Part shown: positions 44,145-53,313 of the stretch, piece by piece
Position numbering within the stretch: position 1 is the stretch's first letter
How the letters are laid out: every line of letters begins with the position of its first letter
From: JAMOBE01 sp039908285
GTDB lineage: Bacteria; Pseudomonadota; Alphaproteobacteria; Rhodospirillales; Rhodospirillaceae
DNA length: 64,000 nt
Assembly (NCBI GenBank): GCA_039908285.1
Contig: JAMOBE010000006.1
Span: forward strand, 1 to 64,000
Direction of reading: 5' to 3'
The notes under the pieces: model-generated
Told to the model about the DNA's origin: nothing
Databases searched by the model: none
What the model saw: only the letters and a program-made list of their open reading frames with translations
Program-made: the position numbers and the translations under genes

Positions 44145-44917
44145 CGGCCCCCGTTTCGGCGATGGATCTCGCAAAGACCGCGGATGGTCAGGTCGGGATC
44201 GTGATGATGGATCACGTCCGTCGCCCCGATGAACAGCGCCGCCAGCCCCCCCGTGGCGATCACCGTCATGGGGGCGCCGAACTCGGCTTCCGTGCGTCTG
44301 ACCAGGCTTTCTATCAATCCCACGTACCCCCAGTAGATGCCCGACGTCATTGCCGACACCGTCGTCGTGCCAATCACCCGCTCCGGCCGGCCGATCGCCA
44401 CCAGGGGAAGCTGAGCCGCCGCCATGTGCAGGGCGGACAAGGACTGATTTATGCCGGGAGCGATGGCCCCTCCGCAATACTTTCCGTCGGCGGCCACCAC
44501 ATCGAAGGTGGTCGCGGTGCCGAAGTCGATGACGATCAGCGGTGTATTGGGGTAGGCCTGATGTCCGGCGACGGCGTTGACCAGCCGGTCGGCCCCCACC
44601 TCCGTGGAGCGCTCCAGCGCCACCTCGAGGCCGAGAGCCACCCCCGGCTCCCCCACCACCAGGGGGTCGCAGCTGAAATAGCGCCGGCACAGGGACTTCA
44701 GCCCGAACACCGCCGAGGGCACCACCGAGGCAATGACGGCGGCGGTGATGTGCGCGCGGTCGATGCCCTCCATACCCAGGAGCTGCACCAGCCACACCCC
44801 CACCTCGTCGCCGGTGCGGTCGGACTTGGACGATGCCCGCCAATGCCCTCGCAGGCGGTCGCCGTCGAACACGGCGAAGACGATGTTGGTGTTGCCGCAG
44901 TCGATCGCCAGAAGCAC
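44141..44917 (-). CDS. coaX: Type III pantothenate kinase
   Basis: A 258-residue acetate-kinase-superfamily enzyme for the first step of coenzyme A synthesis. The N-terminal MLLAIDCGNTNIVFAVFDG, VGADRLVNAVAGHQAYPN, VIDFGTATTFDVV and APGINQSLSAL are diagnostic. It overlaps rnj by 4 bp and is separated from birA upstream by a 146-bp spacer with a strong hairpin. Confidence 0.95.
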   Translation of the reverse strand: MLLAIDCGNTNIVFAVFDGDRLRGHWRASSKSDRTGDEVGVWLVQLLGMEGIDRAHITAAVIASVVPSAVFGLKSLCRRYFSCDPLVVGEPGVALGLEVALERSTEVGADRLVNAVAGHQAYPNTPLIVIDFGTATTFDVVAADGKYCGGAIAPGINQSLSALHMAAAQLPLVAIGRPERVIGTTTVSAMTSGIYWGYVGLIESLVRRTEAEFGAPMTVIATGGLAALFIGATDVIHHHDPDLTIRGLCEIHRRNGGR

Positions 44918-44980
44918 GGGGGAGAACTCCTTGTCGTGGATGAATGAGTGAAAAAAAGAAGGAAGGACGAGGGGCCGAGG

Positions 44981-45037
44981 GGCCCCTCGTGCTCCCCAAT
45001 AATTTTAAACAATAGGTTATGGGGAGCACGAGGGGCC
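44981..45037 (-). terminator. Strong hairpin between birA and coaX
   Basis: GGCCCCTCGTGCTCCCCA (44981-44998) pairs perfectly with 45020-45037 around a 21-base AT-rich loop. On the minus strand a T-rich stretch (TTCTTTTTTTC, 44950-44960) follows about 20 bases later. Further outward, GGAAGGACGAG and CTCGTCCTTCC can also pair. It could act as intrinsic terminator or attenuator within the cluster and so lower or uncouple coaX-rnj expression. Confidence 0.55.
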
Positions 45038-45063
45038 TGTCATGTCACTGACATGCGTCAACA

Positions 45064-45861
45064 TTACGGCCTCTCGTCCTTCCTCTTCCCTTCTCCAAAA
45101 AACACATCACCCGCCAGAACGCGCCGCCGCCCCGTCCCCTCCACGTCCAGCAGCAACGCCCCATCCAGGTCAAGACCGGCAAAGGTGCCAACCACCGTCC
45201 CACCATCGAGCCGCACCGTCACCGGCTTCCCCAGCCCCGCCGCCCGCGCCAGCCACGCCTCGCGTACCGGAGCGAACCCCTGCTCGTTCCACGTCGTCCA
45301 CCACATGTGAAGCCGCCGGCAGACCTGCTCCAGCACCCGGTCAACCCCGGCCTCGCACCCGAGCGCCCGCAGGCTGGTCGCCGGATACAAAAGCCCGGGC
45401 AGATCAGGAGCGTACCCCACATTGACGCCGATGCCGATCACCAGCCAGGCGGGCCGTTCCGCCATCGCCTCCTCCGCCTCCAGCAGGATGCCGCACAGCT
45501 TGCGGCCCCCCGCCAGAACATCGTTCGGCCACTTGCAGCGAAGGTCAAGCCCCGGCGCCAGATCGGCAACCCCCTCCACCACCCCGAGCGCCGCGACGAA
45601 ACTCGCGAGCGCCACCTGGGCGAACGGCACCCGAGGCCGCAGCAGCAGCGAAAGATGGAGATTGCCGGTCTGACTGGACCACGACCGCCCGCCCCGTCCG
45701 CGGCCGGCCGTTTGCGCCGCCGCCGAAACGACCAGCGCACCGTCGTCGTCCGGCTCCCCGGCTTCGGCGCGACGACGGGCCTCGTCATTGGTGCTGTCCA
45801 GCGTATCGAAACGAAGCGCCCGCCAACCAGGCGGCAGCACCGCTCCCCCGCCCCCCGTCAT
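45064..45861 (-). CDS. birA: Biotin-[acetyl-CoA-carboxylase] ligase
   Basis: A 265-residue class I biotin protein ligase without the N-terminal DNA-binding domain. It shows LDSTNDEARRRAEAG, the biotinyl-AMP loop QTAGRGRGGRSW, NLHLSLLLRP, KWPNDVLAGGRKLCGILLE and GIGVNVG. It attaches biotin to carboxylase carrier proteins. Its ATG overlaps the nuoN stop (ATGA), the usual alphaproteobacterial arrangement. Confidence 0.95.
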   Translation of the reverse strand: MTGGGGAVLPPGWRALRFDTLDSTNDEARRRAEAGEPDDDGALVVSAAAQTAGRGRGGRSWSSQTGNLHLSLLLRPRVPFAQVALASFVAALGVVEGVADLAPGLDLRCKWPNDVLAGGRKLCGILLEAEEAMAERPAWLVIGIGVNVGYAPDLPGLLYPATSLRALGCEAGVDRVLEQVCRRLHMWWTTWNEQGFAPVREAWLARAAGLGKPVTVRLDGGTVVGTFAGLDLDGALLLDVEGTGRRRVLAGDVFFGEGKRKDERP

Positions 45862-47306
45862 CCCGGGAACAGGGCGGCGGCCGCCGATCCAGCCCCGGTC
45901 AGCAGCGGTGCCGGGTAGAGGAAGAAGAACAGAATGAAGAGGCTGCTCCCCGCCAGCACCAGACCAACCGCCCGGCCCACGGGCTTGTCGAAGGCCTCCG
46001 CCGGCTCGTCGAAGTACATCACCTTGATGATGCGCAGATAATAGAATGCGCCCACCACGCTCGACAGCACGCCGATCACCGCCAGCGTGAACATCTTCGC
46101 CTCCACGGCGGCGACGAAGATGTAGAGCTTGCCGAAGAAGCCGGCCATCGGCGGAATACCCGCCATCGAGAACATGAGAATGGCGAGCGCCAGCGCCATC
46201 ATCGGGTTGGTCCGGGACAGACCCGAGAGGTCCTCGATGTCCTCGGCGAGACGGCCCTTCTGGCGCATGGACAGGATCACGGCGAAGACGCCCATGTTCA
46301 TGAACACGTAGATGGCGAGGTAGACCAGCACGCCGCGAATCCCGGCGACGTTGCCCACCGCCAGCCCGATCAGGGCATAGCCCACGTGGCCGATGGAACT
46401 GTAGGCCATCAGGCGCTTGATGTTGGTCTGGTTGATGGCGGCGAAGGCGCCCAGTACCATCGAGCCCACCGACAGAAACACCACGATCTGCTGCCACTGG
46501 GCCGCCATGCCGCCGAACGGCCCCATCATCACCCGCATCAGCATGGCCATGGCGGCGACCTTGGGCGCCACGGCGAAGAAGGCGGTGACCGGAGTCGGCG
46601 CCCCCTCGTAAACGTCGGGCGTCCACATGTGGAACGGCACCGCCGACACCTTGAACGCGAGACCGGCCAGCACGAACACGATCCCCACCACCACGCCGAC
46701 ACCCGGACCACTCGCCGTCGTCAGGCTGCGGGCCAGGGCGTCGAAGCCGGTGGCGCCGGTGAAGCCATAGATGAACGACGCGCCGAACAACAGCAGCCCC
46801 GACGCCAGCGATCCCAGGACGAAGTACTTGAGGCCGGCCTCGCTGGAGCGCTGGTTGTCCCGCTGATAGGCGGCGATGACGTAGAGCGACAGGCTCTGCA
46901 ACTCGAGACCGAGATAGAGCGCCATCAGGTCATTGGCCGAGATCATCATCATCATGCCAAGGGTCGCGAACAGCACCAGCACCGGGAACTCGAAGCGCCC
47001 GATCCGCTCCCGCCGCAGCCACGACAGGGACATCAGCAGGGTGAGGACCGACGCCACCAGCACCAGCACCTTGGTGAATACCGCGAACTGATCGACGATC
47101 ACCATGCCGTTGAAGGTGGTCATGCGCGCGCCGATGAAGCCAAGCTCCAGCACCGCCGCCGTCAGCATGGCCATCACCGCCAGACCGCCCACCAGATCGG
47201 TCGCGTCGTCGCGGCGGAACACCCCCACCATCATCAGCGCCATGGCCGCGCAGGCCAGGAAGATCTCGGGCACGACCGGCACCAGGTTCGGAAAATCCGT
47301 CATCAT
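45858..47306 (-). CDS. nuoN: NADH-quinone oxidoreductase subunit N
   Basis: A 482-residue antiporter-like membrane subunit of complex I with about 14 membrane helices. It has LMALYLGLELQSLSLYVIAA with the conserved channel Glu and FKVSAVPFHMWTPDVYEGAP with the conserved Lys. It belongs to the proton-pumping arm. It starts at 47306 (MMTDFPN) or one codon later and is 17 bp after nuoM. Confidence 0.96.
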   Translation of the reverse strand: MMTDFPNLVPVVPEIFLACAAMALMMVGVFRRDDATDLVGGLAVMAMLTAAVLELGFIGARMTTFNGMVIVDQFAVFTKVLVLVASVLTLLMSLSWLRRERIGRFEFPVLVLFATLGMMMMISANDLMALYLGLELQSLSLYVIAAYQRDNQRSSEAGLKYFVLGSLASGLLLFGASFIYGFTGATGFDALARSLTTASGPGVGVVVGIVFVLAGLAFKVSAVPFHMWTPDVYEGAPTPVTAFFAVAPKVAAMAMLMRVMMGPFGGMAAQWQQIVVFLSVGSMVLGAFAAINQTNIKRLMAYSSIGHVGYALIGLAVGNVAGIRGVLVYLAIYVFMNMGVFAVILSMRQKGRLAEDIEDLSGLSRTNPMMALALAILMFSMAGIPPMAGFFGKLYIFVAAVEAKMFTLAVIGVLSSVVGAFYYLRIIKVMYFDEPAEAFDKPVGRAVGLVLAGSSLFILFFFLYPAPLLTGAGSAAAALFPG

Positions 47307-47323
47307 GGCCTAACCCCATCCCC

Positions 47324-48838
47324 CTATTGTGCGACCATGGCGACGGCGCCGGCGGCGACGCGGGCCACGTGGTTCTTTTCGATCAAGGCGGCGACGGAGG
47401 CGTGGAACACGTCGAGGAACGACGACGGATAGATCCCCATCCACAGCACCACGGCGATGAGCGGCGCGAACACGGCCATCTCGCGCGCGCCAAGATCGGT
47501 GATGGTCTTCAGCTCCGCACGCACCAGCTTGCCGAAGACGACCCGGCGGTAGAGATACAGCATGTAGGCGGCACCCAGCACCACGCCCGTCGCAGCCAGC
47601 AGGGCCACCCACGAGTTGACCTGGAACACGCCGAGCAGGATCAGGAACTCGCCGACGAAGCCGCTGGTCCCCGGCAGGCCCACCGAGCCCAGCATGAATA
47701 CCATGAACACCACGGCATAGGCCGGCATCCGCGACACCAGGCCGCCATAGCGGTTGATGTCGCGGGTGTGCATGCGGTCATAGACCACGCCGACGCACAG
47801 GAACAGCGCTCCCGACACCACGCCGTGGCTCAGCATCTGGAACAGCGCCCCCTCGACGCTCTGCTGGGTCAGGGCGAAGATACCGATGGTGACGAAGCCC
47901 ATGTGCGCCACCGACGAATAGGCGATGAGCTTCTTCATGTCCTCCTGCGCCAGCGCCACCAGCGAGGTGTAGATCACCGCGACGACGGAGAGGGTATAGA
48001 CCATGGGCGTGAAGAACGCCGTCGCCTCGGGCAGCATCGGCACCGAGAAGCGGATGAAGCCGTAGGCCCCCATCTTCAGCAGCACCCCGGCCAGGATCAC
48101 CGACCCGGCCGTCGGCGCCTCGACGTGGGCGTCGGGCAGCCAGGTGTGCACCGGCCACATGGGCACCTTGACCGCGAACGAGGCGAAGAAGGCGAGCCAC
48201 AGCCAGGTCTGCATGGCCGGCGGGAAGCCATGAGTCATCAGCGTCGGGATGTCGGTGGTGCCGGCCGAGAAGAACATGGCCAGCATGGCCAGCAGCATCA
48301 GCACCGACCCGAGAAGGGTATAGAGGAAGAACTTGAACGCCGCGTAGACCCGCCGCTGACCACCCCACACGCCGATGATGATGAACATGGGGATCAGCAC
48401 GCCCTCGAAGAACATGTAGAACGGCATCAGGTCGAGGGCGCAGAACATGCCCACCATCATGGTTTCCAGGACCAGGAAGGCGATCATGTACTCCTTGACC
48501 CGCACCTTCACCGACTCCCAGCTCGCCAGCACGCACAGCGGCGTCAGGAACGTGGACAAAAGCACGAACAGGAGCGAAATGCCGTCCACCCCCATGTGGT
48601 AGTTCACATCGAGCACCGGCAGCCAGGCCACCTTCTCGACGAACTGGAAGGCCGCGGTCGTCGGATCGAAGTGCATCCAGAGCGCCAACGACAGAAGGAA
48701 GGTCGCTCCCGAGGTCAGGAGGGCGACATTGCGGGCATTGCGCGCCACCACCGCATCGTCGCCGCGGATGGTCAGGATGAACACCGCGCCGACGAGCGGA
48801 AGGAACGTCACCAGAGAAAGCAGGGGCCAGTCCGACAT
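47324..48838 (-). CDS. nuoM: NADH-quinone oxidoreductase subunit M
   Basis: A 504-residue antiporter-like proton channel subunit of complex I. It has FYMFFEGVLIPMFIIIGVWG with the functional Glu, VKVPMWPVHTWLPDAHVEAP with the conserved Lys region, and AYSSVAHMGFVTIGIFA. Hydrophobic throughout. Nine bases separate it from nuoL. Confidence 0.96.
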   Translation of the reverse strand: MSDWPLLSLVTFLPLVGAVFILTIRGDDAVVARNARNVALLTSGATFLLSLALWMHFDPTTAAFQFVEKVAWLPVLDVNYHMGVDGISLLFVLLSTFLTPLCVLASWESVKVRVKEYMIAFLVLETMMVGMFCALDLMPFYMFFEGVLIPMFIIIGVWGGQRRVYAAFKFFLYTLLGSVLMLLAMLAMFFSAGTTDIPTLMTHGFPPAMQTWLWLAFFASFAVKVPMWPVHTWLPDAHVEAPTAGSVILAGVLLKMGAYGFIRFSVPMLPEATAFFTPMVYTLSVVAVIYTSLVALAQEDMKKLIAYSSVAHMGFVTIGIFALTQQSVEGALFQMLSHGVVSGALFLCVGVVYDRMHTRDINRYGGLVSRMPAYAVVFMVFMLGSVGLPGTSGFVGEFLILLGVFQVNSWVALLAATGVVLGAAYMLYLYRRVVFGKLVRAELKTITDLGAREMAVFAPLIAVVLWMGIYPSSFLDVFHASVAALIEKNHVARVAAGAVAMVAQ

Positions 48839-48847
48839 CGTCGCGCC

Positions 48848-50779
48848 TCAACCGAGGTGATGAAACATGTACCAGGTCACGAACGCGGCAACGCCGACGA
48901 TCATGGCAAAGGCGTAGTGATAGACAAAGCCGGACTGCAACCGGCTCATCCGCACGGCCAGATCGCGGGTGACCGCGGCCACGCCGTCCGGTCCGACGCC
49001 GTCGATGACGGCCCCGTCGCCGCCCTTCCACAGGCCGCGGCCGAGCGCCATCGCCGGACGGATGAACAGAAACTCGTACAGCTCGTCAAAGTACCACTTG
49101 TTGAGAAGGAAGCGGTACAGTCCGCCGAACTGCCTGGCCAGCGCCCCGGGAATGCCCGGCAGGGCGAGGTACAGGACGTAGGCGAGCCCGATGCCGACCA
49201 CGCCCACCACCAGCGGCGCCAGCTTGACCCACGACGGCACATGGTGCGCGGCCTCCAGGGCATGGTGGGCGGCGATGACGACGATCGAGTCCTTCCAGAA
49301 CGCACCGTGCCCGGCGCCGACGAACAACTCGTAGCCGACGTAACCCGAGAACAGCGCCCCCACGGCCAGCAGCATCAGCGGCACCGTCATCACCGCCGGC
49401 GACTCGTGGACGTGGGCCATCACCTTCTCGTCGGCCCGGGACGGACCGTGGAAGGTCATGAACAGGAGCCGCCACGAGTAGAACGCGGTCATGAACGCCG
49501 CGGCGATGCCCATCACGAACGCATAGGATCCGACCGCCGAATTGGCGCCGAAGGCCGACTCGAGGATGATGTCCTTCGAATAGTAGCCGGCGAAGAACGG
49601 AACGCCGGCCAGCGCCAGGCTGCCGATCCACATCATGGCGTAGGTGATCTTGATCTTGCCGGCGATGCCGCCCATGCGCCGCATGTCCTGCTCGCCCGAC
49701 ATGGCGTGGATCACCGAGCCGGCGCCGAGGAACAGCAGCGACTTGAAGAAGGCGTGGGTCATCAGGTGGAAGATGGCCGCCTGATACGCCGAGACGCCGA
49801 TGGCGAAGAACATGTAGCCAAGCTGGGAACAGGTGGAATAGGCGATCACCCGCTTGATGTCGTTCTGGACGCAACCCACCGTCGCCGCGAAGAACGCGGT
49901 GGTGGCTCCCACCACGGTCACCACCATCAGCGCCGTCTCCGACAGCTCGAACAGCGGCGACATGCGGGCCACCATGAACACGCCGGCGGTGACCATGGTC
50001 GCGGCATGGATCAGGGCCGACACCGGGGTCGGACCCTCCATGGCATCGGGCAGCCAGGTGTGCAGGCCAATCTGCGCCGACTTGCCCATGGCGCCGACGA
50101 ACAGCAACAGGCAGAGCACGGTCATGGCATGGAAGGTGGTGCCGAAGAAGGTCACCGTGTCGGCCGCATGGGACGGCGCCGCGGCGAAGATGGTGTCGAG
50201 GTGCACCGAACCGAACACGAAGAACACGCCGAAGATGCCGAGCGCGAAGCCGAAGTCCCCCACCCGGTTGACCAGGAAGGCCTTCATGGCGGCGGCGCAG
50301 GCCGAGGGTTTCTCGTACCAGAAACCGATCAACAGGTAGGACGCCAGGCCCACTCCCTCCCAGCCGAAGAACATCTGGACCAGGTTGGCCGAGGTCACCA
50401 GCATCAGCATGAAGAAGGTGAACAGGGACAGATAGCTCATGAACCGCGGGATCGACGGATCATGGTGCATGTAGCCGATGGCGTAGACATGGACCATGAA
50501 CGAGACCGAGTTCACCACCAGCAGCATCACCGCCGTCAGGGTATCGAACTTCAGCGCCCACGATACGTCGAAGGTCCCGGAGCGGATCCAGGTGAACAGC
50601 TCGACGGTCCGCGCCTGGCCGTTCAGGGCGACGTCGATGAAGATCGCCACCGACAGGAACGCCGACGCGCCGACGCCGGCGCAGGTGACCAGCTGCGAAC
50701 CCCGATCGCCCAGCGCCCGGCCGAAGAAGCCGGCGATGAACGATGCGAGGAGGGGGAGAAAGACCACCGCGACGTACAT
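48848..50779 (-). CDS. nuoL: NADH-quinone oxidoreductase subunit L
   Basis: A 643-residue distal proton channel of complex I with the long lateral C-terminal helix. Motifs include MFFGWEGVGLASYLLIGFWY with the key Glu, SAQIGLHTWLPDAMEGPTPV and IKRVIAYSTCSQLGYMFFAI. It lies 7 bp after nuoK. Confidence 0.96.
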   Translation of the reverse strand: MYVAVVFLPLLASFIAGFFGRALGDRGSQLVTCAGVGASAFLSVAIFIDVALNGQARTVELFTWIRSGTFDVSWALKFDTLTAVMLLVVNSVSFMVHVYAIGYMHHDPSIPRFMSYLSLFTFFMLMLVTSANLVQMFFGWEGVGLASYLLIGFWYEKPSACAAAMKAFLVNRVGDFGFALGIFGVFFVFGSVHLDTIFAAAPSHAADTVTFFGTTFHAMTVLCLLLFVGAMGKSAQIGLHTWLPDAMEGPTPVSALIHAATMVTAGVFMVARMSPLFELSETALMVVTVVGATTAFFAATVGCVQNDIKRVIAYSTCSQLGYMFFAIGVSAYQAAIFHLMTHAFFKSLLFLGAGSVIHAMSGEQDMRRMGGIAGKIKITYAMMWIGSLALAGVPFFAGYYSKDIILESAFGANSAVGSYAFVMGIAAAFMTAFYSWRLLFMTFHGPSRADEKVMAHVHESPAVMTVPLMLLAVGALFSGYVGYELFVGAGHGAFWKDSIVVIAAHHALEAAHHVPSWVKLAPLVVGVVGIGLAYVLYLALPGIPGALARQFGGLYRFLLNKWYFDELYEFLFIRPAMALGRGLWKGGDGAVIDGVGPDGVAAVTRDLAVRMSRLQSGFVYHYAFAMIVGVAAFVTWYMFHHLG

Positions 50780-50786
50780 GGCTGGC

Positions 50787-51101
50787 TTAACCCTTCATCT
50801 GGCTGATGTCTTCGACCGCGATGGTGCCGCTGTTGCGGAAGAACACCACCACGATGGCAAGACCGATGGCCGCCTCCGCCGCCGCGACGGTGAGGATGAA
50901 CATGGTGAACACCTGTCCGGCCAGGTCCTGCAGATTGGTCGAGAAGGCCACCAGGTTGACGTTGACGGCAAGCAGGATCAGCTCCACCGACATCAGGATG
51001 ATGATGACGTTCTTGCGGTTCAGGAAAATGCCGAAGATGCCGAGGACGAACAGGATCGCCGCGACGGTCAGGTAATGGCCAAGCCCGATGACCAGCATCA
51101 A
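50787..51101 (-). CDS. nuoK: NADH-quinone oxidoreductase subunit K
   Basis: A 104-residue three-helix subunit. It has the conserved Glu in IILMSVELILLAVNVN and the second in AAAEAAIGLAIVVVFFR, both part of the proton path. Its start overlaps the nuoJ stop by 4 bp. Confidence 0.96.
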   Translation of the reverse strand: MMLVIGLGHYLTVAAILFVLGIFGIFLNRKNVIIILMSVELILLAVNVNLVAFSTNLQDLAGQVFTMFILTVAAAEAAIGLAIVVVFFRNSGTIAVEDISQMKG

Positions 51102-51712
51102 ACGCCTCCCCCGGTCGGAACTTTCCTGATTTCCAGCGTGTCCTTCTTGAAGCGGTTCACCTGGTCGGAAATCTTCTGGCGCCGCACGTCGGGCCGCCGC
51201 CGCAGGGTCAGCATGATGCTGCCCACCATGGCCACCAGCAGCACGAGCCCTGAGCCCTGAAACAGGTAGATGTAATCCGTATACAGCACCCGGCCGAGGG
51301 CCTCGGTATTGCTGACCTCGGCCACCGGCGGTGTCGGCATGGTCCGCAGCGCCTCGACGTCGGGGGCGAAGTACCAGCCGCCGGCGACCATGACCAGCTC
51401 GGACAGCAGCACCACCCCCACCAGTCCACCCAGCGGCAGATACTGCAGGAAGCCCTCCCGCAGGCGCAGGTAGTTGATGTCCAGCATCATCACGACGAAC
51501 AGGAACAGCACCGCCACCGCGCCGACATAGACCACCACCAGCACCATGGCCAGGAACTCGGCCCCCATCAGCAGGAACAGGCCGGCGGCGTTGAAGAACA
51601 CCAGGATCAGGTACAGCACCGAGTGCACGGGGTTGCGCGCCGAAATCACCATGACGGAGCCCGCCACGGTGATGGCCGCGAAGACGTAGAACATCAGAGA
51701 CTGAATGATCAC
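51098..51712 (-). CDS. nuoJ: NADH-quinone oxidoreductase subunit J
   Basis: A 204-residue five-helix subunit. It has FLAMVLVVVYVGAVAVLFLF, which contains the conserved Tyr and the pi-bulge of helix 3, and NPVHSVLYLILVF. It is separated from nuoI by 82 bp without features, the largest gap inside the nuo block. Confidence 0.96.
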   Translation of the reverse strand: MIIQSLMFYVFAAITVAGSVMVISARNPVHSVLYLILVFFNAAGLFLLMGAEFLAMVLVVVYVGAVAVLFLFVVMMLDINYLRLREGFLQYLPLGGLVGVVLLSELVMVAGGWYFAPDVEALRTMPTPPVAEVSNTEALGRVLYTDYIYLFQGSGLVLLVAMVGSIMLTLRRRPDVRRQKISDQVNRFKKDTLEIRKVPTGGGV

Positions 51713-51794
51713 GCGTCCCCCCCCTTCAATACCCGGTCACGAGCCGATCGCGGGGCTGCCGCATCATGTCCGACCCGACTCATTCCCAACCCCC

Positions 51795-52283
51795 TCAGCG
51801 ATACGGCGCATCCGTCTCGATCCGCAGTGCCAGTTCGGACTCCCAGCGATCGCCGTTGGCCAGAAGCTTTCCCTTGTTGTACATCAGTTCCTCACGGGTT
51901 TCCGTGGCGAACTCGAAATTCGATCCAAGGACGATCGCATCCACCGGGCACGCCTCCTGGCAATAACCGCAATAGATGCACTTGGTCATGTCGATGTCGT
52001 ACCGGGTCGTGCGGCGGCTGCCGTCGTCCCGCGGCCCGGCCTCGATGGTGATGGCGAGGGCCGGGCAGATAGCCTCGCACAGCTTGCAGGCGATACAGCG
52101 CTCCTCGCCGCCGGCATAGCGGCGCAGCGCGTGCTCGCCCTTGAACCGGGGGCTCAGGTACCCCTTCTCGAAGGGGTAGTTGAGCGTCACCTTGGGCTTG
52201 AACATGTAGCGCAACGTCAGCGCCATGCCCGAGAGCAGCTCGGTCAGGAGAAAGGCGCGCGCGGTGCGGTCCAGGAAAGCCAT
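51795..52283 (-). CDS. nuoI: NADH-quinone oxidoreductase subunit I
   Basis: A 162-residue ferredoxin-like subunit carrying clusters N6a and N6b in two CxxCxxCxxxCP motifs (CIACKLCEAICP and CIYCGYCQEACP). It transfers electrons towards NuoB. The N-terminal amphipathic helix precedes the RGEHALRRYAGGEER-like core region found in alphaproteobacteria. Confidence 0.96.
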   Translation of the reverse strand: MAFLDRTARAFLLTELLSGMALTLRYMFKPKVTLNYPFEKGYLSPRFKGEHALRRYAGGEERCIACKLCEAICPALAITIEAGPRDDGSRRTTRYDIDMTKCIYCGYCQEACPVDAIVLGSNFEFATETREELMYNKGKLLANGDRWESELALRIETDAPYR

Positions 52284-52299
52284 CGACCAAATCCTCCGA

Positions 52300-53313
52300 T
52301 TACCCGTTGGGCAGCCAGCCGAAGCTCACCAGAACCGTCGCCGTCAGCACCAGCCAGCCGAGGGAGAACGGCAGGAACACCTTCCACCCGAGCCGCATCA
52401 GCTGGTCATAGCGATACCGCGGGAACGTCGCCCGCACCCACAGGAACCCGAACTGCAGGACGGCCACCTTGAGCCCGAACCAGATGATGCCCGGCACCCA
52501 GTTGAACGGCGCCACGTCCAGCGGCGGCAGCCAGCCGCCCAGGAACAGGATGGAGCCCATGGCGCTCATCAGGATCATGTTGGCGTACTCGCCGAGCTGG
52601 AACAGGGCGAAGGTCATCGCCGAGTACTCGACGTTGTAGCCGGCCACCAGCTCCGACTCCGCCTCCGGCAGGTCGAAGGGCGAACGGTTGGTCTCGGCCA
52701 GGGCCGAGATGTAATAGATGACGAACATGGGCAGGTGGGGAATGATGTACCACACCGTGCGCTGTGCCTCGACGATCTTCGAAAGATTGAGCGAGCCGGC
52801 CGACAGCAGCACCGAAATCAGCACGAAGCCGATGGACACCTCGTAGGACACCATCTGCCCGGCCGACCGCAGCCCGCCGAGGAAGGCGTACTTGGAGTTG
52901 GACGCCCAGCCCGCCATGACGATGCCATAGACGCCCAGCGAGGAGATGGCGAACAGGTACAGGATGCCGACGTTGATGTCGGCCAGCACCCAGCCCTTGT
53001 TGAAGGGGATCACCGCCCACGACAGCAGCGCCAGGATCAGGGTCAGCATGGGCGCCAGGATGAACACCCCCCGGTTGGCTCCGGTCGGGATGATCGTCTC
53101 CTTCAGCATCAACTTGAGACCGTCGGCCAGCGGTTGCAGCATCCCGAACGGCCCCACCACGTTGGGGCCCTTGCGAAGCTGCATGGCGCCGATGATCTTG
53201 CGCTCGGCCAGCGTCAGGTAGGCCACCGCACCGAGAAGCGGCCCGACGATCAGGACGATCTTGGCGACGATGATGATCAGCGGCCAGATGTAGCCGGTCC
53301 AGAGTTCAGCCAT
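52300..53313 (-). CDS. nuoH: NADH-quinone oxidoreductase subunit H
   Basis: A 337-residue membrane subunit that lines the quinone cavity. It has RKGPNVVGPFGMLQPLADGL, ETNRSPFDLPEAESELVAGY (the acidic loop) and RATFPRYRYDQLMRLGWK. Start ATG at 53313 overlaps the nuoG end by 8 bp. Confidence 0.96.
   Translation of the reverse strand: MAELWTGYIWPLIIIVAKIVLIVGPLLGAVAYLTLAERKIIGAMQLRKGPNVVGPFGMLQPLADGLKLMLKETIIPTGANRGVFILAPMLTLILALLSWAVIPFNKGWVLADINVGILYLFAISSLGVYGIVMAGWASNSKYAFLGGLRSAGQMVSYEVSIGFVLISVLLSAGSLNLSKIVEAQRTVWYIIPHLPMFVIYYISALAETNRSPFDLPEAESELVAGYNVEYSAMTFALFQLGEYANMILMSAMGSILFLGGWLPPLDVAPFNWVPGIIWFGLKVAVLQFGFLWVRATFPRYRYDQLMRLGWKVFLPFSLGWLVLTATVLVSFGWLPNG

Noticed and set aside
47327..50806. 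A 1159-codon open frame on the plus strand
   Set aside because: It is antisense to nuoM and nuoL; its translation is His/Arg/Gln-rich low complexity typical of the antisense frame of GC-rich codons, with no domain.
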